Shown here in pieces: positions 47,881 to 57,303 of a stretch of DNA of 64,000 nt. The stretch is from NCBI GenBank assembly GCA_002706605.1, contig PALT01000011.1, forward strand, positions 1 through 64,000, in the 5' to 3' direction. The position numbers and the translations under genes are program-made. Within the stretch, counting starts at the first letter, position 1. Each line of letters opens with the position of its first letter. The DNA is from Rhodovulum sp. (GTDB lineage: Bacteria > Pseudomonadota > Alphaproteobacteria > Rhodobacterales > Rhodobacteraceae). A model generated the notes under the pieces. It did not search any database and was not told the DNA's origin. It was given only the letters and a program-made list of their open reading frames with translations.

Positions 47881-48462
47881 TTACGACTTGTCAAGAACTG
47901 CCTTGATTGCGCCTGCGACATCGTCGATCGAGGCCAGACCGTCGATCGAGCTCAGGTCGCCCTTGGCGTGGTAATAGCCAATCAGCGGCGAGGTCTTTTT
48001 GTAGTATTCCATCAGACGCACGCGCATGCTGTCGGCGTTGTCGTCGGCGCGGGCGGGCTTGCCTGCGGCAACGGCCTCGGCGGCACGGTTCACAACGCGG
48101 CCCACCAGAACCTCGTCATCCACCTGCATCTCGATGACGGCATCAAGGGCCTCGCCCTTTTCTGCCAGCAGCTCACCCAGCGCATCTGCTTGGGCCAGGG
48201 TCCGGGGGAAGCCGTCAAAGATAAAGCCGCCCTTTTTGTCGCCTTCCAGCTGTTCACGGATCAGACCGATCACGATCTCGTCCGTCACCAGTTCACCGGC
48301 GTCCATGATGGCGGCAACCTTGTTGCCCATTTCCGTCCCCGAGGTGCGTGCGGCGCGCAGCATGTCACCGGTCGACAGCTGGATCATGTCCCGCTCTTCT
48401 ACCAGTTTCGCAGCTTGCGTTCCTTTGCCGGCACCCGGCGGGCCAAGCAGAATAATGTTCAT
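47881..48462 (-). CDS. adk: Adenylate kinase (short type)
   Basis: 193 residues. The P-loop is GPPGAGKGT (about 7-15), followed by [24 protein letters not shown] and a short lid ([20 protein letters not shown]). It lacks the longer lid insert of the E. coli enzyme. It interconverts ATP + AMP and 2 ADP. It overlaps secY by 4 bp. Confidence 0.97.
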   Translation of the reverse strand: MNIILLGPPGAGKGTQAAKLVEERDMIQLSTGDMLRAARTSGTEMGNKVAAIMDAGELVTDEIVIGLIREQLEGDKKGGFIFDGFPRTLAQADALGELLAEKGEALDAVIEMQVDDEVLVGRVVNRAAEAVAAGKPARADDNADSMRVRLMEYYKKTSPLIGYYHAKGDLSSIDGLASIDDVAGAIKAVLDKS

Positions 48463-49817
48463 CGACGAGCTGTCCCTTTTTTCTTGCCGCGACGTTTCCC
48501 GCGCAGCTGTGATTTCTCGATCAGCCCCTCATACTGGTGTGCCAGCAGGTGAGACTGAACTTGTTGGATGGTGTCCATGGTTACAGAAACCACGATCAGC
48601 ACCGAAGTCCCACCAAAGTAGAACGGGATGGCCAGTTGCGAGCGCAGGATTTCCGGCATCAGACACACAAGCGCCAAATAGCCCGACCCCAGAACCAGAA
48701 CGCGGTTCGTCACATATTCCAGATACTCGGCAGTCCGCTTACCCGGGCGGATACCAGGCACAAAGCCATTCTGGTTTTTCAAGTTATCAGCAACATCGTC
48801 GACTTTGAACGCGACATTATGCGTATAGAAATACGCAAAGAACACGATCATCGCGGTGAAGAACAACAGATACAGCGGCTGACCCGGGCCGAAATAGGCC
48901 AGAATCGTCGACATCACCGGACCGGTCGAACCGCCCGAGAAGGTCGAGATCGTCGTCGGCAGCAACAGCAGCGACGAGGCAAAGATCGCCGGGATAACGC
49001 CTGCGGGGTTCACTTTGATCGGCAGGTGGCTGGTGCCCCCGTCATAGACCTTCATGCCCACCTGACGGCGCGGATATTGGATGTGGATCTTACGCAGGGC
49101 GCGCTCCATGAACACCACAAAGGCGATCAGAGCAGCCATCAGCAAGATGATCCCGATGATCACAACCGGCGAAATCGCGCCCGAGCGGCCTTGGCTAAAG
49201 AACTGGGCCAGAGCGGCGGGGACCTCAGCGATGATGCCGACAAAGATGATCAGCGAGATACCGTTGCCAACGCCACGTGCGGTGATTTGCTCACCCAGCC
49301 ACATCAGGAACATGGTGCCCCCGACCAGCGTGATCACGGTCGACGCGATAAAGAACACACCCGGGTTCGTCACCAGATCACCGGCTTGCAGGCTGACGGC
49401 AAGGCCATAGGCCTGGAACGTCGCCAACAGAACCGTGCCATAGCGCGTGTACTGGTTGATCTTTTTGCGGCCTTGTTCGCCCTCTTTCTTCATCTGCTCA
49501 AACGCCGGAACCAGCGAGGTCAGCAGCTGAACGATAATCGAGGCCGAGATGTAGGGCATGATGCCCAGCGCAAAAATCCCCATACGGCCAAGCGCACCAC
49601 CGGTGAACATCGACAGGATGCCCCCCAGACCTGCGGCTGCACCTTCCATAAAGTCGCGCAGCGCGTTGCCGTCGATCCCGGGAACCGGAATGAACGTGCC
49701 AAGGCGATAAACGATCAGAAGGCCAAGGGTGAAAAGAATCCGCTGACGCAGCTCGGTCGCCTTACCAAAGGCGCCCCAGCTCATGTTTGCGGCCATTTGC
49801 TCTGCTGCAGATGCCAT
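48459..49817 (-). CDS. secY: Preprotein translocase subunit SecY
   Basis: 452 residues from the ATG at 49817 ([17 protein letters not shown]), chosen because AGAGA stands at the right distance; an ATG five codons earlier lacks a clear site. It has ten membrane helices with the SecY signatures [15 protein letters not shown] and [10 protein letters not shown]. The C-terminal tail is basic ([14 protein letters not shown]). It forms the protein-conducting channel. Confidence 0.97.
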   Translation of the reverse strand: MASAAEQMAANMSWGAFGKATELRQRILFTLGLLIVYRLGTFIPVPGIDGNALRDFMEGAAAGLGGILSMFTGGALGRMGIFALGIMPYISASIIVQLLTSLVPAFEQMKKEGEQGRKKINQYTRYGTVLLATFQAYGLAVSLQAGDLVTNPGVFFIASTVITLVGGTMFLMWLGEQITARGVGNGISLIIFVGIIAEVPAALAQFFSQGRSGAISPVVIIGIILLMAALIAFVVFMERALRKIHIQYPRRQVGMKVYDGGTSHLPIKVNPAGVIPAIFASSLLLLPTTISTFSGGSTGPVMSTILAYFGPGQPLYLLFFTAMIVFFAYFYTHNVAFKVDDVADNLKNQNGFVPGIRPGKRTAEYLEYVTNRVLVLGSGYLALVCLMPEILRSQLAIPFYFGGTSVLIVVSVTMDTIQQVQSHLLAHQYEGLIEKSQLRGKRRGKKKGTARR

Positions 49818-49921
49818 TACAGTCTCTTTCATGACAGCGCCGCCGAAACCGTTTCCCGGTTCGGCGGCGCATAGGAAAACTTAGTAACGATGTAAGCGGC
49901 GCGGACGCCGCTCACAACCGT

Positions 49922-50395
49922 TTATTCGGCCGCCGCTGCAGTTGCTACGGTCAGCGAGCCGCCAGCGGCTTCAACTGCGGCAACTGCCGACTTGGATGCG
50001 CCGGTGACGTTCAGGTTCAGTTTCGAGGTCACTTCGCCTTTTGCCAGAACGCGGATGCCGTCCAGTTTGCGGCGAACCAGACCCGAAGCGACCAGTGCGT
50101 CTTCGTTGATCTCTGCCGATGCGTCCAGTTTGCCTGCTTCGATGAATTTCTCGATCAGACCCAGGTTAACAACAGCGAATTTCTTTTGGTTCGGCTTGTT
50201 AAAGCCACGCTTGGGCAGACGCTGGTACAGGGGCATCTGGCCACCTTCGTAGCCTTTGATCGCCACACCCGAACGCGATTTCTGACCTTTGATACCACGA
50301 CCAGCGGTTTTACCAGTGCCCGAACCCGGACCACGGCCAACGCGTTTGCGCGGTTTGGTTGCGCCGTCGTTATCGCGCAGTTCATGAAGTTTCAT
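49922..50395 (-). CDS. rplO: 50S ribosomal protein L15
   Basis: 157 residues from the ATG at 50395 ([26 protein letters not shown]); upstream in-frame codons lie in the promoter region. The body shows [29 protein letters not shown]. It is the first gene of a separate secY/alpha module because rpmD, its usual neighbour, lies about 6 kb away (56535). Confidence 0.98.
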   Translation of the reverse strand: MKLHELRDNDGATKPRKRVGRGPGSGTGKTAGRGIKGQKSRSGVAIKGYEGGQMPLYQRLPKRGFNKPNQKKFAVVNLGLIEKFIEAGKLDASAEINEDALVASGLVRRKLDGIRVLAKGEVTSKLNLNVTGASKSAVAAVEAAGGSLTVATAAAAE

Positions 50396-50490
50396 GTCGC
50401 TTCTCCTTTGCCGGATATGACCCCGAAGCGTGATGGGCCAAACGCGGCGTTTCTTGATTTTGATTCTGTGACCCTTGGGATCACTGGGCG

Positions 50491-50519
50491 CGTATAGACG
50501 CGTTCGCCCCCCAGTGCAA
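50491..50519 (-). promoter_or_regulatory. Promoter for the rplO-secY-adk module
   Basis: On the minus strand, TTGCAC (50514-50519), a 17-bp spacer beginning TGGGGGG, then TATACG (50491-50496). It lies between the uraH stop (50536) and rplO. Predicted transcript start about 90 bp before rplO. It matches the arrangement of the rpmC promoter at 60829-60857. Confidence 0.7.
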
Positions 50520-50535
50520 GTATTGCGCGCCCGAC

Positions 50536-50907
50536 CTAGGCTCCGCCGCGAAACAGGGAAAAGCCCCATGGCGTGAATTTGAACGGCAGGTGAAAGTGCT
50601 CGGCCACGCGATCAATGCCGAACCGGAACACGGCCACATCCATAAACGCCGGATCGGGGAGGGTCAGCTCGCTATCGGCATAAAACGCTGCCACGTCGAA
50701 GCGCACCTCGTATGTGCCACGAAGGACGCCCGCGCCTTGGGCCACGGGGTGATCGAAATGCCCGCCCGCGCCACAGGTGCCTTGGGCGATTTCCGCCGGA
50801 TCGGGCGACAGGCGCAGCAACGTCACCCCCAGCCCCGCCGCCGGAATACCGCGCGCGACGTCAACAGCATGGATCGAGATGCCGCCGGCCTGAATTGGAT
50901 CGCTCAT
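50536..50907 (-). CDS. uraH: 5-hydroxyisourate hydrolase
   Basis: 123 residues, transthyretin-related fold. Segments are [30 protein letters not shown] and the C-terminal [20 protein letters not shown]. It hydrolyses 5-hydroxyisourate from uric acid oxidation to OHCU, the substrate of UraD. The usual ending Y-R-G-S/T is F-R-G-G-A here, a change at the tetrapeptide that lines the active site. It overlaps the BMP-like gene by 4 bp (ATGA). Confidence 0.9.
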   Translation of the reverse strand: MSDPIQAGGISIHAVDVARGIPAAGLGVTLLRLSPDPAEIAQGTCGAGGHFDHPVAQGAGVLRGTYEVRFDVAAFYADSELTLPDPAFMDVAVFRFGIDRVAEHFHLPFKFTPWGFSLFRGGA

Positions 50908-51818
50908 GCGGGTCCCTCATATTCGGGGCCGGTGTAATCGGTTGAAACGGGCAGATTACCCGCCGATATATCGCTTGCTAGCGCGGAGATTTCGGCACGC
51001 AGATCGCCCGACACATCGGGCGCAAAGGTCAGGGCCGCCGCCCCGTCGGCCAGGCCAAGCTCTACCACGCCCGCCGGTCGAACCCCGTTGATCATATCAC
51101 GCAACGCGGCCTCTACCCCCATGTCGATGCGCGCCACGGCCGAGGCCACAAAGATCGCAGGATCGACCGCGCACCAATCTTTGGCATTGCCGATCTGGCG
51201 CATGCCCGTGGCGCGACAGGCCGTGATCGCGCCCTCCCGCGCGGCGTTCAGCATGGAGAACAGCACATCCGCGCCCTTGGCCGCGATGCCCCGCGCCCAG
51301 TGTTCGGTGGTGGGGCTGTGGTCCTGCGTGCCGCAAAATCCGGTGATCAGGCGTACGCTCGGATCGACATGCTCGACACCGGCGGCAAAGGCCGCCCGCC
51401 CCTTGAGACCCGGGGCAACACGGTGACCGGACAGATGCCCGACCACACCGGTCTGTGTCAAACGCGCGGCCAAGGCACCGGCAAGAAAGGCAGATTGTTC
51501 CTGCAAAACGTCATAGCTGTAGAGGTTCGGGCCGGTCACATTGCCCTGAGCGACGGCAAACACGGTGTCGGGGAAACGCGCGGCGACCTGTGGCGTCACC
51601 ACATTGCCCTGCCCGCCGACAAACACCACCCCGTCCGATCCTGCGGCCGCCCCCTCAAGCGCGGCGATCATCGCGGGCTGTTCATAGGGGACGCCGTCAA
51701 CGATCGCGATATCGGCCAAACCGTCGGCACGGACGCGATCAACCCCGTCCAATGCGGCCTGATTGAACCCGCCATCCTGCAAGGTTCCGACAAAGATCAC
51801 CGACAGTTTCAATCGCAT
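50904..51818 (-). CDS. BMP-family (PnrA/Med-like) ligand-binding protein lacking a signal peptide
   Basis: 304 residues from the ATG at 51818. A TTG two codons later has AGGAGG at ideal spacing and may be the true start. The BMP-domain body is recognised by VGTLQDGGFNQAALDGV, FAVAQGNVTGPNLYSYDVLQEQSAFLAGALAA and GNAKDWCAVDPAIFVASAV. Most relatives are periplasmic purine-nucleoside-binding lipoproteins, but this one begins directly with the beta strand LKLSVIFVG and has no signal peptide or lipobox Cys. It may be a cytoplasmic sensor. No matching permease is near. Confidence 0.8.
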   Translation of the reverse strand: MRLKLSVIFVGTLQDGGFNQAALDGVDRVRADGLADIAIVDGVPYEQPAMIAALEGAAAGSDGVVFVGGQGNVVTPQVAARFPDTVFAVAQGNVTGPNLYSYDVLQEQSAFLAGALAARLTQTGVVGHLSGHRVAPGLKGRAAFAAGVEHVDPSVRLITGFCGTQDHSPTTEHWARGIAAKGADVLFSMLNAAREGAITACRATGMRQIGNAKDWCAVDPAIFVASAVARIDMGVEAALRDMINGVRPAGVVELGLADGAAALTFAPDVSGDLRAEISALASDISAGNLPVSTDYTGPEYEGPA

Positions 51819-51873
51819 CCCTCCTAGATGTGCGGCGCGCGTGGACAACGCGCCGCACGGTCGCGCAGGCCGA

Positions 51874-52830
51874 TCAGCCGTTCACGTTCGCCGCCTTGAT
51901 CAGCGGCTCCCATGTGGTGATCGCGCCCTCGACAAAACCGGTAAAGGCGTCGCTTTCCATCGGGGTGTGGGCGACCCCAAAGGTATCCAGTTGTTCAATC
52001 ACCGCAGGCATCTGCATGATCTCGGCCACGGTGTCGTTGATCGTTTCAACCATAGCCGGATCCATACCCGCCGGACCCGACAGACCGGTCCAGTTCTCGA
52101 TCACGATATCATGCCCCAATTCGCGGAACGTGGGAATATCGGGGTATTTGGCCGACCGTTCCGGCGCGGCAAGCGCGATCGGCTGTGTCTCCCCCTCGGT
52201 GATCAGATCGCCGTTCAGCGCGACCATATCGTAATAGGCCTCAAGCACACCGGCGCGGAAATCCTGAATGGCGGGGGCGCTGCCCTGATAGGGAACGTGG
52301 ATCTGTTCGATGCCCAGTTCGATATCGACCGCCTTGCCAAGGATATGGGTGATCGACCCCACACCGGACGAGCCATAGGTGATCCCGTCGCCCTTGGCCT
52401 TTTCGATATAGCCGTCCAGCGTGGTGATCCCCGACGAGGGCTGCACGAACAACGCGGGCGTGGACGCGCCAAGATAGGCGATATGGGTGAAATCCGCGAT
52501 CGGATCATAGGGCAGTTCGTCAAACTGGGTCGGCGCGATGGTAAAGGGCGCGTTGTTCCCAAGGATCAGGGTCGTCCCATCGGGCGCCTGTTCCGACACG
52601 TAATCCGCGGCCACGGTCCCGCCCGCGCCAGGACGGTTGTCGACAACGGCCTTTTGCCCGTACTCGGTTTCGAAATACTGGGCCAACAGGCGCGCAATCA
52701 GGTCACTGGTCCCCCCCGGAGGAAAGGTGACGACGATGCGCACCGGCTCATCCGTCCATTTGCCCGGCTCGGCGTGGGCGGCGGTGGCCAGCAAAAGGGC
52801 GGCGGCAGAAAGCGTAATAATGTGTTTCAT
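51874..52830 (-). CDS. Tripartite tricarboxylate transporter substrate-binding protein (Bug/TctC family)
   Basis: 318 residues from the ATG at 52830, signal peptide MKHIITLSAAALLLATAAHAE. The family pattern is RIVVTFPPGGTSDLIARLLA, VVDNRPGAGGTVAADYV and YGSSGVGSITHILG. It is the periplasmic receptor for the TctA/TctB pair directly upstream. Given the surrounding uraD and uraH the ligand may be a purine breakdown product (inference). Confidence 0.92.
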   Translation of the reverse strand: MKHIITLSAAALLLATAAHAEPGKWTDEPVRIVVTFPPGGTSDLIARLLAQYFETEYGQKAVVDNRPGAGGTVAADYVSEQAPDGTTLILGNNAPFTIAPTQFDELPYDPIADFTHIAYLGASTPALFVQPSSGITTLDGYIEKAKGDGITYGSSGVGSITHILGKAVDIELGIEQIHVPYQGSAPAIQDFRAGVLEAYYDMVALNGDLITEGETQPIALAAPERSAKYPDIPTFRELGHDIVIENWTGLSGPAGMDPAMVETINDTVAEIMQMPAVIEQLDTFGVAHTPMESDAFTGFVEGAITTWEPLIKAANVNG

Positions 52831-52876
52831 CGAGTGTGTTTCCCTGTGTTGATATGTTTCGTTAATTGAGTGGAGG

Positions 52877-54391
52877 TTATTCCCCCGCGACCTGTGCCTT
52901 CTGTCGGGCACGGCGGGCCTTGAGGGTCGAGGAAATGGCGTAAATCAGGATGAGGCAGGTGATCGCGATCAACGTGCCACTGATCGGGCGGGTGACGAAC
53001 ACGGTCGCATCGCCCCGCGACAGCAACATGGCGCGGCGCAACTGTTCCTCCATCATCGGACCAAGGACAAAGCCGATCAGGAACGGCGCGGGCTCAAACC
53101 GGAACAGGCGCATCAGATAACCCGCCCAGCCAAAGGCCAGCGTCAACCAGATGTCGAACACGTTGTTATTGATCGAATAAACGCCCACACAGATCAGAAC
53201 GATGATCGTCGGATACATATAGCGATACGGGATTTTCAGCAGCCGCACCCACAGCCCGATCAACGGGATGTTCAGCACCAGCAACAGAAGGTTCCCGATC
53301 AGAAAGCTGGCCACCAACCCCCAAAACAGGTCGGAGTGATCCACCAACAGGCGCGGACCAGGCACGATGCCGTACATCATCAACGCCCCGATGACCAAGG
53401 CCATGGACGCGCTGCCCGGCACCCCAAGGGTCAGGGTCGGAATGAACGCCGTTTGCGTGGCCGAGTTATTGGCGGCCTCGGGCACCGCGACGCCCTCAAT
53501 CGCGCCTTTGCCGAAACGGGCCTTTGCGGGCGAAACCTTTTTCTCAACCGCATAGGCCACGGCCGAAGCGACAGTTTGCCCCGTTCCAGGGAGCGCGCCG
53601 AAAAAGCTACCGATGCTGGCACCGCGCACGGTGGGGGCGAACATCGCCTTCCATTCGGCGCGGGTGGGATAGAACTGGGCATAATCGATTTCGTTTTGGT
53701 GGGCACCGGTGGCATTGGCGCGGATCGACACGATCAACTCGCCCACCCCGAACAGGCCCATCGCAACGATGACCAGATGCACCCCATCGCGCATTTCGGG
53801 GATGCCCATGGTGAACCGCTCGGCCCCCGTGGTGATGTCGACCCCGACCGTGCCCAGCATCAGGCCCGCAACAACCATCGTGATGCCTTTGACCGGACTG
53901 CCGTTGGACACGGCGGACGCCGCCACAAGGCCCAGCAGGATCACCGCGAAATATTCCGTCGGGCCAAAGTTCAGCGCCAGTTGCGCCAGACCCGGTGCCA
54001 GCACGGCCATCACGATCATGCCGACGATCCCGCCCCCAAATGACGCAACCGCCGAAGCAAACAGGGCCGTGCCCGCCCGCCCCTCGCGCGCCATCGGATA
54101 GCCGTCGATACAGGTGATGGACGATGACGGCGTGCCCGGAATGTTCATCAGGATCGACGCGATCGACCCGCCATATTCCGCGCCGTAATACACGCCCGCG
54201 ATCATCACCAAGGCCGAGGTCGGCTCCAGATAAAAGGTCAGCGGCAACAACATCGAAATCGCCGCCATCGACCCGATTCCCGGCAAAACGCCGATGAAGG
54301 TCCCCAAGAACACCCCGACAAAACAGTAGAGCAGATTGACCGGCTCAATCGCGACCAACAACCCGTTACCAAATCCGGACAGGATTTCCAT
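52877..54391 (-). CDS. Tripartite tricarboxylate transporter large permease (TctA family)
   Basis: 504 residues from the ATG at 54391, preceded by GGAGGG. There are about 11-12 hydrophobic segments and the TctA signatures FIGVLPGIGSMAAIS, YYGAEYGGSIASILMNIPGTPSS and GALPGTGQTVASAVAY. It is the inner-membrane channel of a binding-protein-dependent secondary carrier. Confidence 0.94.
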   Translation of the reverse strand: MEILSGFGNGLLVAIEPVNLLYCFVGVFLGTFIGVLPGIGSMAAISMLLPLTFYLEPTSALVMIAGVYYGAEYGGSIASILMNIPGTPSSSITCIDGYPMAREGRAGTALFASAVASFGGGIVGMIVMAVLAPGLAQLALNFGPTEYFAVILLGLVAASAVSNGSPVKGITMVVAGLMLGTVGVDITTGAERFTMGIPEMRDGVHLVIVAMGLFGVGELIVSIRANATGAHQNEIDYAQFYPTRAEWKAMFAPTVRGASIGSFFGALPGTGQTVASAVAYAVEKKVSPAKARFGKGAIEGVAVPEAANNSATQTAFIPTLTLGVPGSASMALVIGALMMYGIVPGPRLLVDHSDLFWGLVASFLIGNLLLLVLNIPLIGLWVRLLKIPYRYMYPTIIVLICVGVYSINNNVFDIWLTLAFGWAGYLMRLFRFEPAPFLIGFVLGPMMEEQLRRAMLLSRGDATVFVTRPISGTLIAITCLILIYAISSTLKARRARQKAQVAGE

Positions 54392-54393
54392 GA

Positions 54394-54885
54394 TCACAGC
54401 CCTCCGAACGCGGCAAAGGGCAGACCGATCAGCCCGATGAACAGGCCCCAGCACCCCAGCCCCACAAGCGCGCCAAGCGCCAGCTTGCCCACAAACGGCA
54501 GGGACGGATCAGGCAGACTGGCCGTGATCGTGGTCAGGAACACACCAGGCACCAACCCAATGCGCCCGACGGTCAGGGCAAACACCGCCAACGCGCCGCC
54601 AATCGCCGCAAAGGAAATCCAGTCGGGCCGTTCCGCGTCCGAGGTGTCGCGCAGATCGGCCGCCATCACCGCCAGCGACAGAACCGCAAGGATCACCCCC
54701 GTGATCATCGGAAACGCCCCCGTCCCCAAACGCCGCAGGGTTCCGGGGCCAAGCTCATACCCCCCAACAATGAACACCAACGACAGGATAAACAGCGCAC
54801 CGCCCCCAAGCGCACCGAAATAGGCATGCGGCGGGCGGGCCGCGCCCTGTTCGCGGCGCAAACGGATCAGGACATCTTTCATCAT
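54394..54885 (-). CDS. Tripartite tricarboxylate transporter small subunit (TctB family)
   Basis: 163 residues with four hydrophobic segments in the usual TctB order, including TLRRLGTGAFPMITGVILAVLSLAVM. AGGAGA at 8 bp supports the ATG at 54885. It overlaps uraD by 4 bp (ATGA), tying the transporter to purine catabolism. Confidence 0.88.
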   Translation of the reverse strand: MMKDVLIRLRREQGAARPPHAYFGALGGGALFILSLVFIVGGYELGPGTLRRLGTGAFPMITGVILAVLSLAVMAADLRDTSDAERPDWISFAAIGGALAVFALTVGRIGLVPGVFLTTITASLPDPSLPFVGKLALGALVGLGCWGLFIGLIGLPFAAFGGL

Positions 54886-55436
54886 GTGACATCTCCTGTT
54901 TCGGCGGGGGTGCCCGCGACCAAGCGGTTCAAACGGGCGGTCATGACCGAAATCACCTGCTCTAGAGCGCGGGCGCGTTCGGCCTCGGGATTTCCTGTCA
55001 GGCGGTCTTCAAACTGGGCAAACACCGCGTTCAGATCGGGTTGCGCGTGCAGGGCAATCACGAACGGATAGCCAAAGCGGCGCATGTATTGACGGTTGAG
55101 ATCGGCCAGACGCGCGGCGACCTCTGGCGCGGGGTTCATCAGACCCAACCGCCCCTGTTCGGACTGCGAGGCGTTCGTCATCGTCTCGGGCGCGGGCGGG
55201 GCAAGTTCGGGATGGGCGCACAGAAATTCGACCGCCGTATCGGGTGACAACCCCCGCACCTCGGACGCCAACCACGCCGCCAGATGCGCACTGTCGCGAA
55301 ACGGACGCGCCGCCGCAGCACGATGCGCCAACCACGCCGAGCGTTCGACGATCCGGTCCATCATCGCGGCCGCCTGTGTTTCGCTGGCGCGGTTCAGGGC
55401 CTCAATCGTAAAGGTCAGGGGCGTGGCGTGCGACAT
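54882..55436 (-). CDS. uraD: OHCU decarboxylase
   Basis: 184 residues from the ATG at 55436, which has GGAG at 6 bp. The family active-site motifs are present: CAHPELA with the catalytic His, and SQSEQGRLGL with the Glu of S-x-x-E-Q. FGYPFVIA is the last conserved block. It makes S-allantoin from OHCU, the step after UraH. It is the first gene of the urate island, divergent from a LysR gene. No uricase or xanthine dehydrogenase gene is present in the window. Confidence 0.92.
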   Translation of the reverse strand: MSHATPLTFTIEALNRASETQAAAMMDRIVERSAWLAHRAAAARPFRDSAHLAAWLASEVRGLSPDTAVEFLCAHPELAPPAPETMTNASQSEQGRLGLMNPAPEVAARLADLNRQYMRRFGYPFVIALHAQPDLNAVFAQFEDRLTGNPEAERARALEQVISVMTARLNRLVAGTPAETGDVT

Positions 55437-55478
55437 CAAGATCTCCAAAGGATTCGGTTTGATGCTAGCGCCGCTGGT

Positions 55479-55531
55479 GCATTGCCATCTATTTCAAAAT
55501 AATCCACGCTGCATTCGTATAATGGCAATGC
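55479..55531. promoter_or_regulatory. Inverted repeat in the uraD/LysR divergent region (candidate LysR operator)
   Basis: Perfect 10-bp arms GCATTGCCAT (55479-55488) and ATGGCAATGC (55522-55531), centres 43 bp apart (about four helical turns). The right arm overlaps a TATAAT hexamer at 55518-55523 that could be the -10 of the LysR gene. The symmetry and spacing suit a LysR tetramer bound at two places. Binding is inferred. Confidence 0.6.
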
Positions 55532-55544
55532 TGGATAATCACCG

Positions 55545-56468
55545 ATGGCTCTGAACCTGCTTCCGCGTCCGCTGCACTATCTGGAAACCGTCGCACGGGA
55601 GGGCTCGATTCAAGGTGCCTCACGCGCCTTGGGCATCGCTGCCTCGGCCATTGACCGGCAGATCATTGCGTTAGAGGACGCCTGCCAAACCCCCTTATTT
55701 GAAAGGCATGCGCGGGGAATGCGCCTGACCTCTGCGGGTGAGGTGGCGGTGTCGCTTGCCCGTCGTTGGCGCGCGGATGAGGAGCGCGTGGATGAGGAAA
55801 TCCGGTCCATGCGCGGCCAGCAATTCGGGACCGTGCGCCTTGGGGCAATGGACAGCCTTGCCAACTCGATCCTGCCCGATTTCGTCGCCGAGTTTTCTGC
55901 GCGCTATCCCAGAATCCGCTTTGCCATCGACATCATGACGCCAAAAGAGGCAGCGCAAGAACTGGAACTTGGCAGTATCGACATGGCGCTGGCGTTCAAC
56001 CTGGCCCCGTCGCGCGCGCATCACGTGTTGTGGACGACCCCCCTGCCCTTTGGCTGTGTGGTCGGGAAAACCCATCCGCTGTGGGGACAGACCGGCACGA
56101 CCATGGCCGAGGCCTCCAAACACGAACTGGCCTCCCAAAGTCGCGTTTTGCCGGTGCGCGAATATCTGGAAAAACGGTACGGCTGGCTGTTCGATCCGAT
56201 TGAACCGGCGTTGGTCACCAATTCCCTGCAGTTTCTGAAACAGGTTCTGATCAGCGGTAAGTACCTCGCCATCACATCCCAACTGGACGTTTTACGCGAA
56301 ATTGAGGATGGCAGCCTGTCGTTCATTCCGCTGACCGATCAGGGGCTACGACCGCAATCGATTTCCGTCGCCGTTGACGCCCGTCGCCCCCTGTCCCGTG
56401 CCGCGCGTCTGGTGGGCGAGACCTTGTCAGAAATGGTGCCCGCACGTTTGGGCCTCGTCGCGACCTGA
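55545..56468 (+). CDS. LysR-family transcriptional regulator
   Basis: 307 residues. The N-terminal helix-turn-helix shows LHYLETVAREGSIQGASRALGIAASAIDRQI, and the remainder is the co-inducer domain. It is divergent from uraD with a 108-bp shared gap holding a perfect inverted repeat, so it is the likely regulator of the urate island. Inducer unknown (a ureide or urate is possible). Confidence 0.92.
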   Translation: MALNLLPRPLHYLETVAREGSIQGASRALGIAASAIDRQIIALEDACQTPLFERHARGMRLTSAGEVAVSLARRWRADEERVDEEIRSMRGQQFGTVRLGAMDSLANSILPDFVAEFSARYPRIRFAIDIMTPKEAAQELELGSIDMALAFNLAPSRAHHVLWTTPLPFGCVVGKTHPLWGQTGTTMAEASKHELASQSRVLPVREYLEKRYGWLFDPIEPALVTNSLQFLKQVLISGKYLAITSQLDVLREIEDGSLSFIPLTDQGLRPQSISVAVDARRPLSRAARLVGETLSEMVPARLGLVAT

Positions 56469-56469
56469 C

Positions 56470-56505
56470 GGAAAAAGAAAAACGCCCCGCGGAAACCACG
56501 GGGCG
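56470..56505 (-). terminator. Terminator after rpmD
   Basis: Minus-strand hairpin with arms CGCCCCG/CGGGGCG (56483-56489 and 56499-56505) followed by TTTTTCTTTTTC, 29 bp after the rpmD stop. It separates the spc module from the convergent LysR gene. Confidence 0.8.
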
Positions 56506-56534
56506 CCTTCTGCGTTCAATCTCAAAGGGCGGGA

Positions 56535-56723
56535 TTAGCCGCGCTCTTCGACGATCTCAACCAGATGCGGGATGCTGTTGACCATGCCGCGAACCGAAGG
56601 GGTATCTTCCAGTTCACGGGTCTTGTGCATCTTGTTCAGACCCAGACCGATCAGCGTCTGACGCTGTTTGGCGGGGCGGCGGATCGGGGAACCGATCTGC
56701 TTTACAACGATGGTTTTAGCCAT
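56535..56723 (-). CDS. rpmD: 50S ribosomal protein L30
   Basis: 62 residues, [29 protein letters not shown], a clear L30. It is the last gene of the rpmC-to-rpmD module and is followed by a strong terminator instead of rplO. Confidence 0.98.
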   Translation of the reverse strand: MAKTIVVKQIGSPIRRPAKQRQTLIGLGLNKMHKTRELEDTPSVRGMVNSIPHLVEIVEERG

Positions 56724-56735
56724 GTGTCCGTCTCC

Positions 56736-57290
56736 TTACGCTTCAGCGGCTTCAGCGTCGTCCTTGTGCAGGACTTCAGCTACTTTTTTACCGCGACGCT
56801 GGGCAACCTGACGCGGGCTGGACTCTTTGCCCAAACCATCAAGGGTTGCACGGATCATGTTGTAGGGGTTCTGCGAACCGGTCGACTTGGCGACGACGTC
56901 CTGAACACCCAACATTTCGAACACAGCACGCATCGGACCACCGGCGATGATACCGGTACCTTGCGGTGCAGTGCGCATGATCACTTTACCTGCGCCATGA
57001 CGACCTTCGACGTCGTGGTGAAGCGTACGACCCTCGCGCAGCGGCACGCGGATCAGGTTGCGCTTGGCTTGCTCGGTGGCTTTGCGAATGGCCTCGGGGA
57101 CCTCTTTCGCTTTACCTTTACCAAAGCCAACACGGCCTTTTTGATCGCCGACAACAACCAGTGCTGCGAAACCAAAGCGCTTACCGCCCTTTACGGTTTT
57201 CGAAACACGGTTGATCGCCACGAGACGATCGGCGAATTCCGGGGCTTCTTCGCGTTCGCGACGGTCCCGACGATTTTCACGTTCTGCCAT
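56736..57290 (-). CDS. rpsE: 30S ribosomal protein S5
   Basis: 184 residues. S5 signature [32 protein letters not shown], then [18 protein letters not shown]. The N-terminal extension is rich in Arg and Glu. 12 bp before rpmD. Confidence 0.98.
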   Translation of the reverse strand: MAERENRRDRREREEAPEFADRLVAINRVSKTVKGGKRFGFAALVVVGDQKGRVGFGKGKAKEVPEAIRKATEQAKRNLIRVPLREGRTLHHDVEGRHGAGKVIMRTAPQGTGIIAGGPMRAVFEMLGVQDVVAKSTGSQNPYNMIRATLDGLGKESSPRQVAQRRGKKVAEVLHKDDAEAAEA

Positions 57291-57303
57291 AACTCGTCTC
57301 TCC

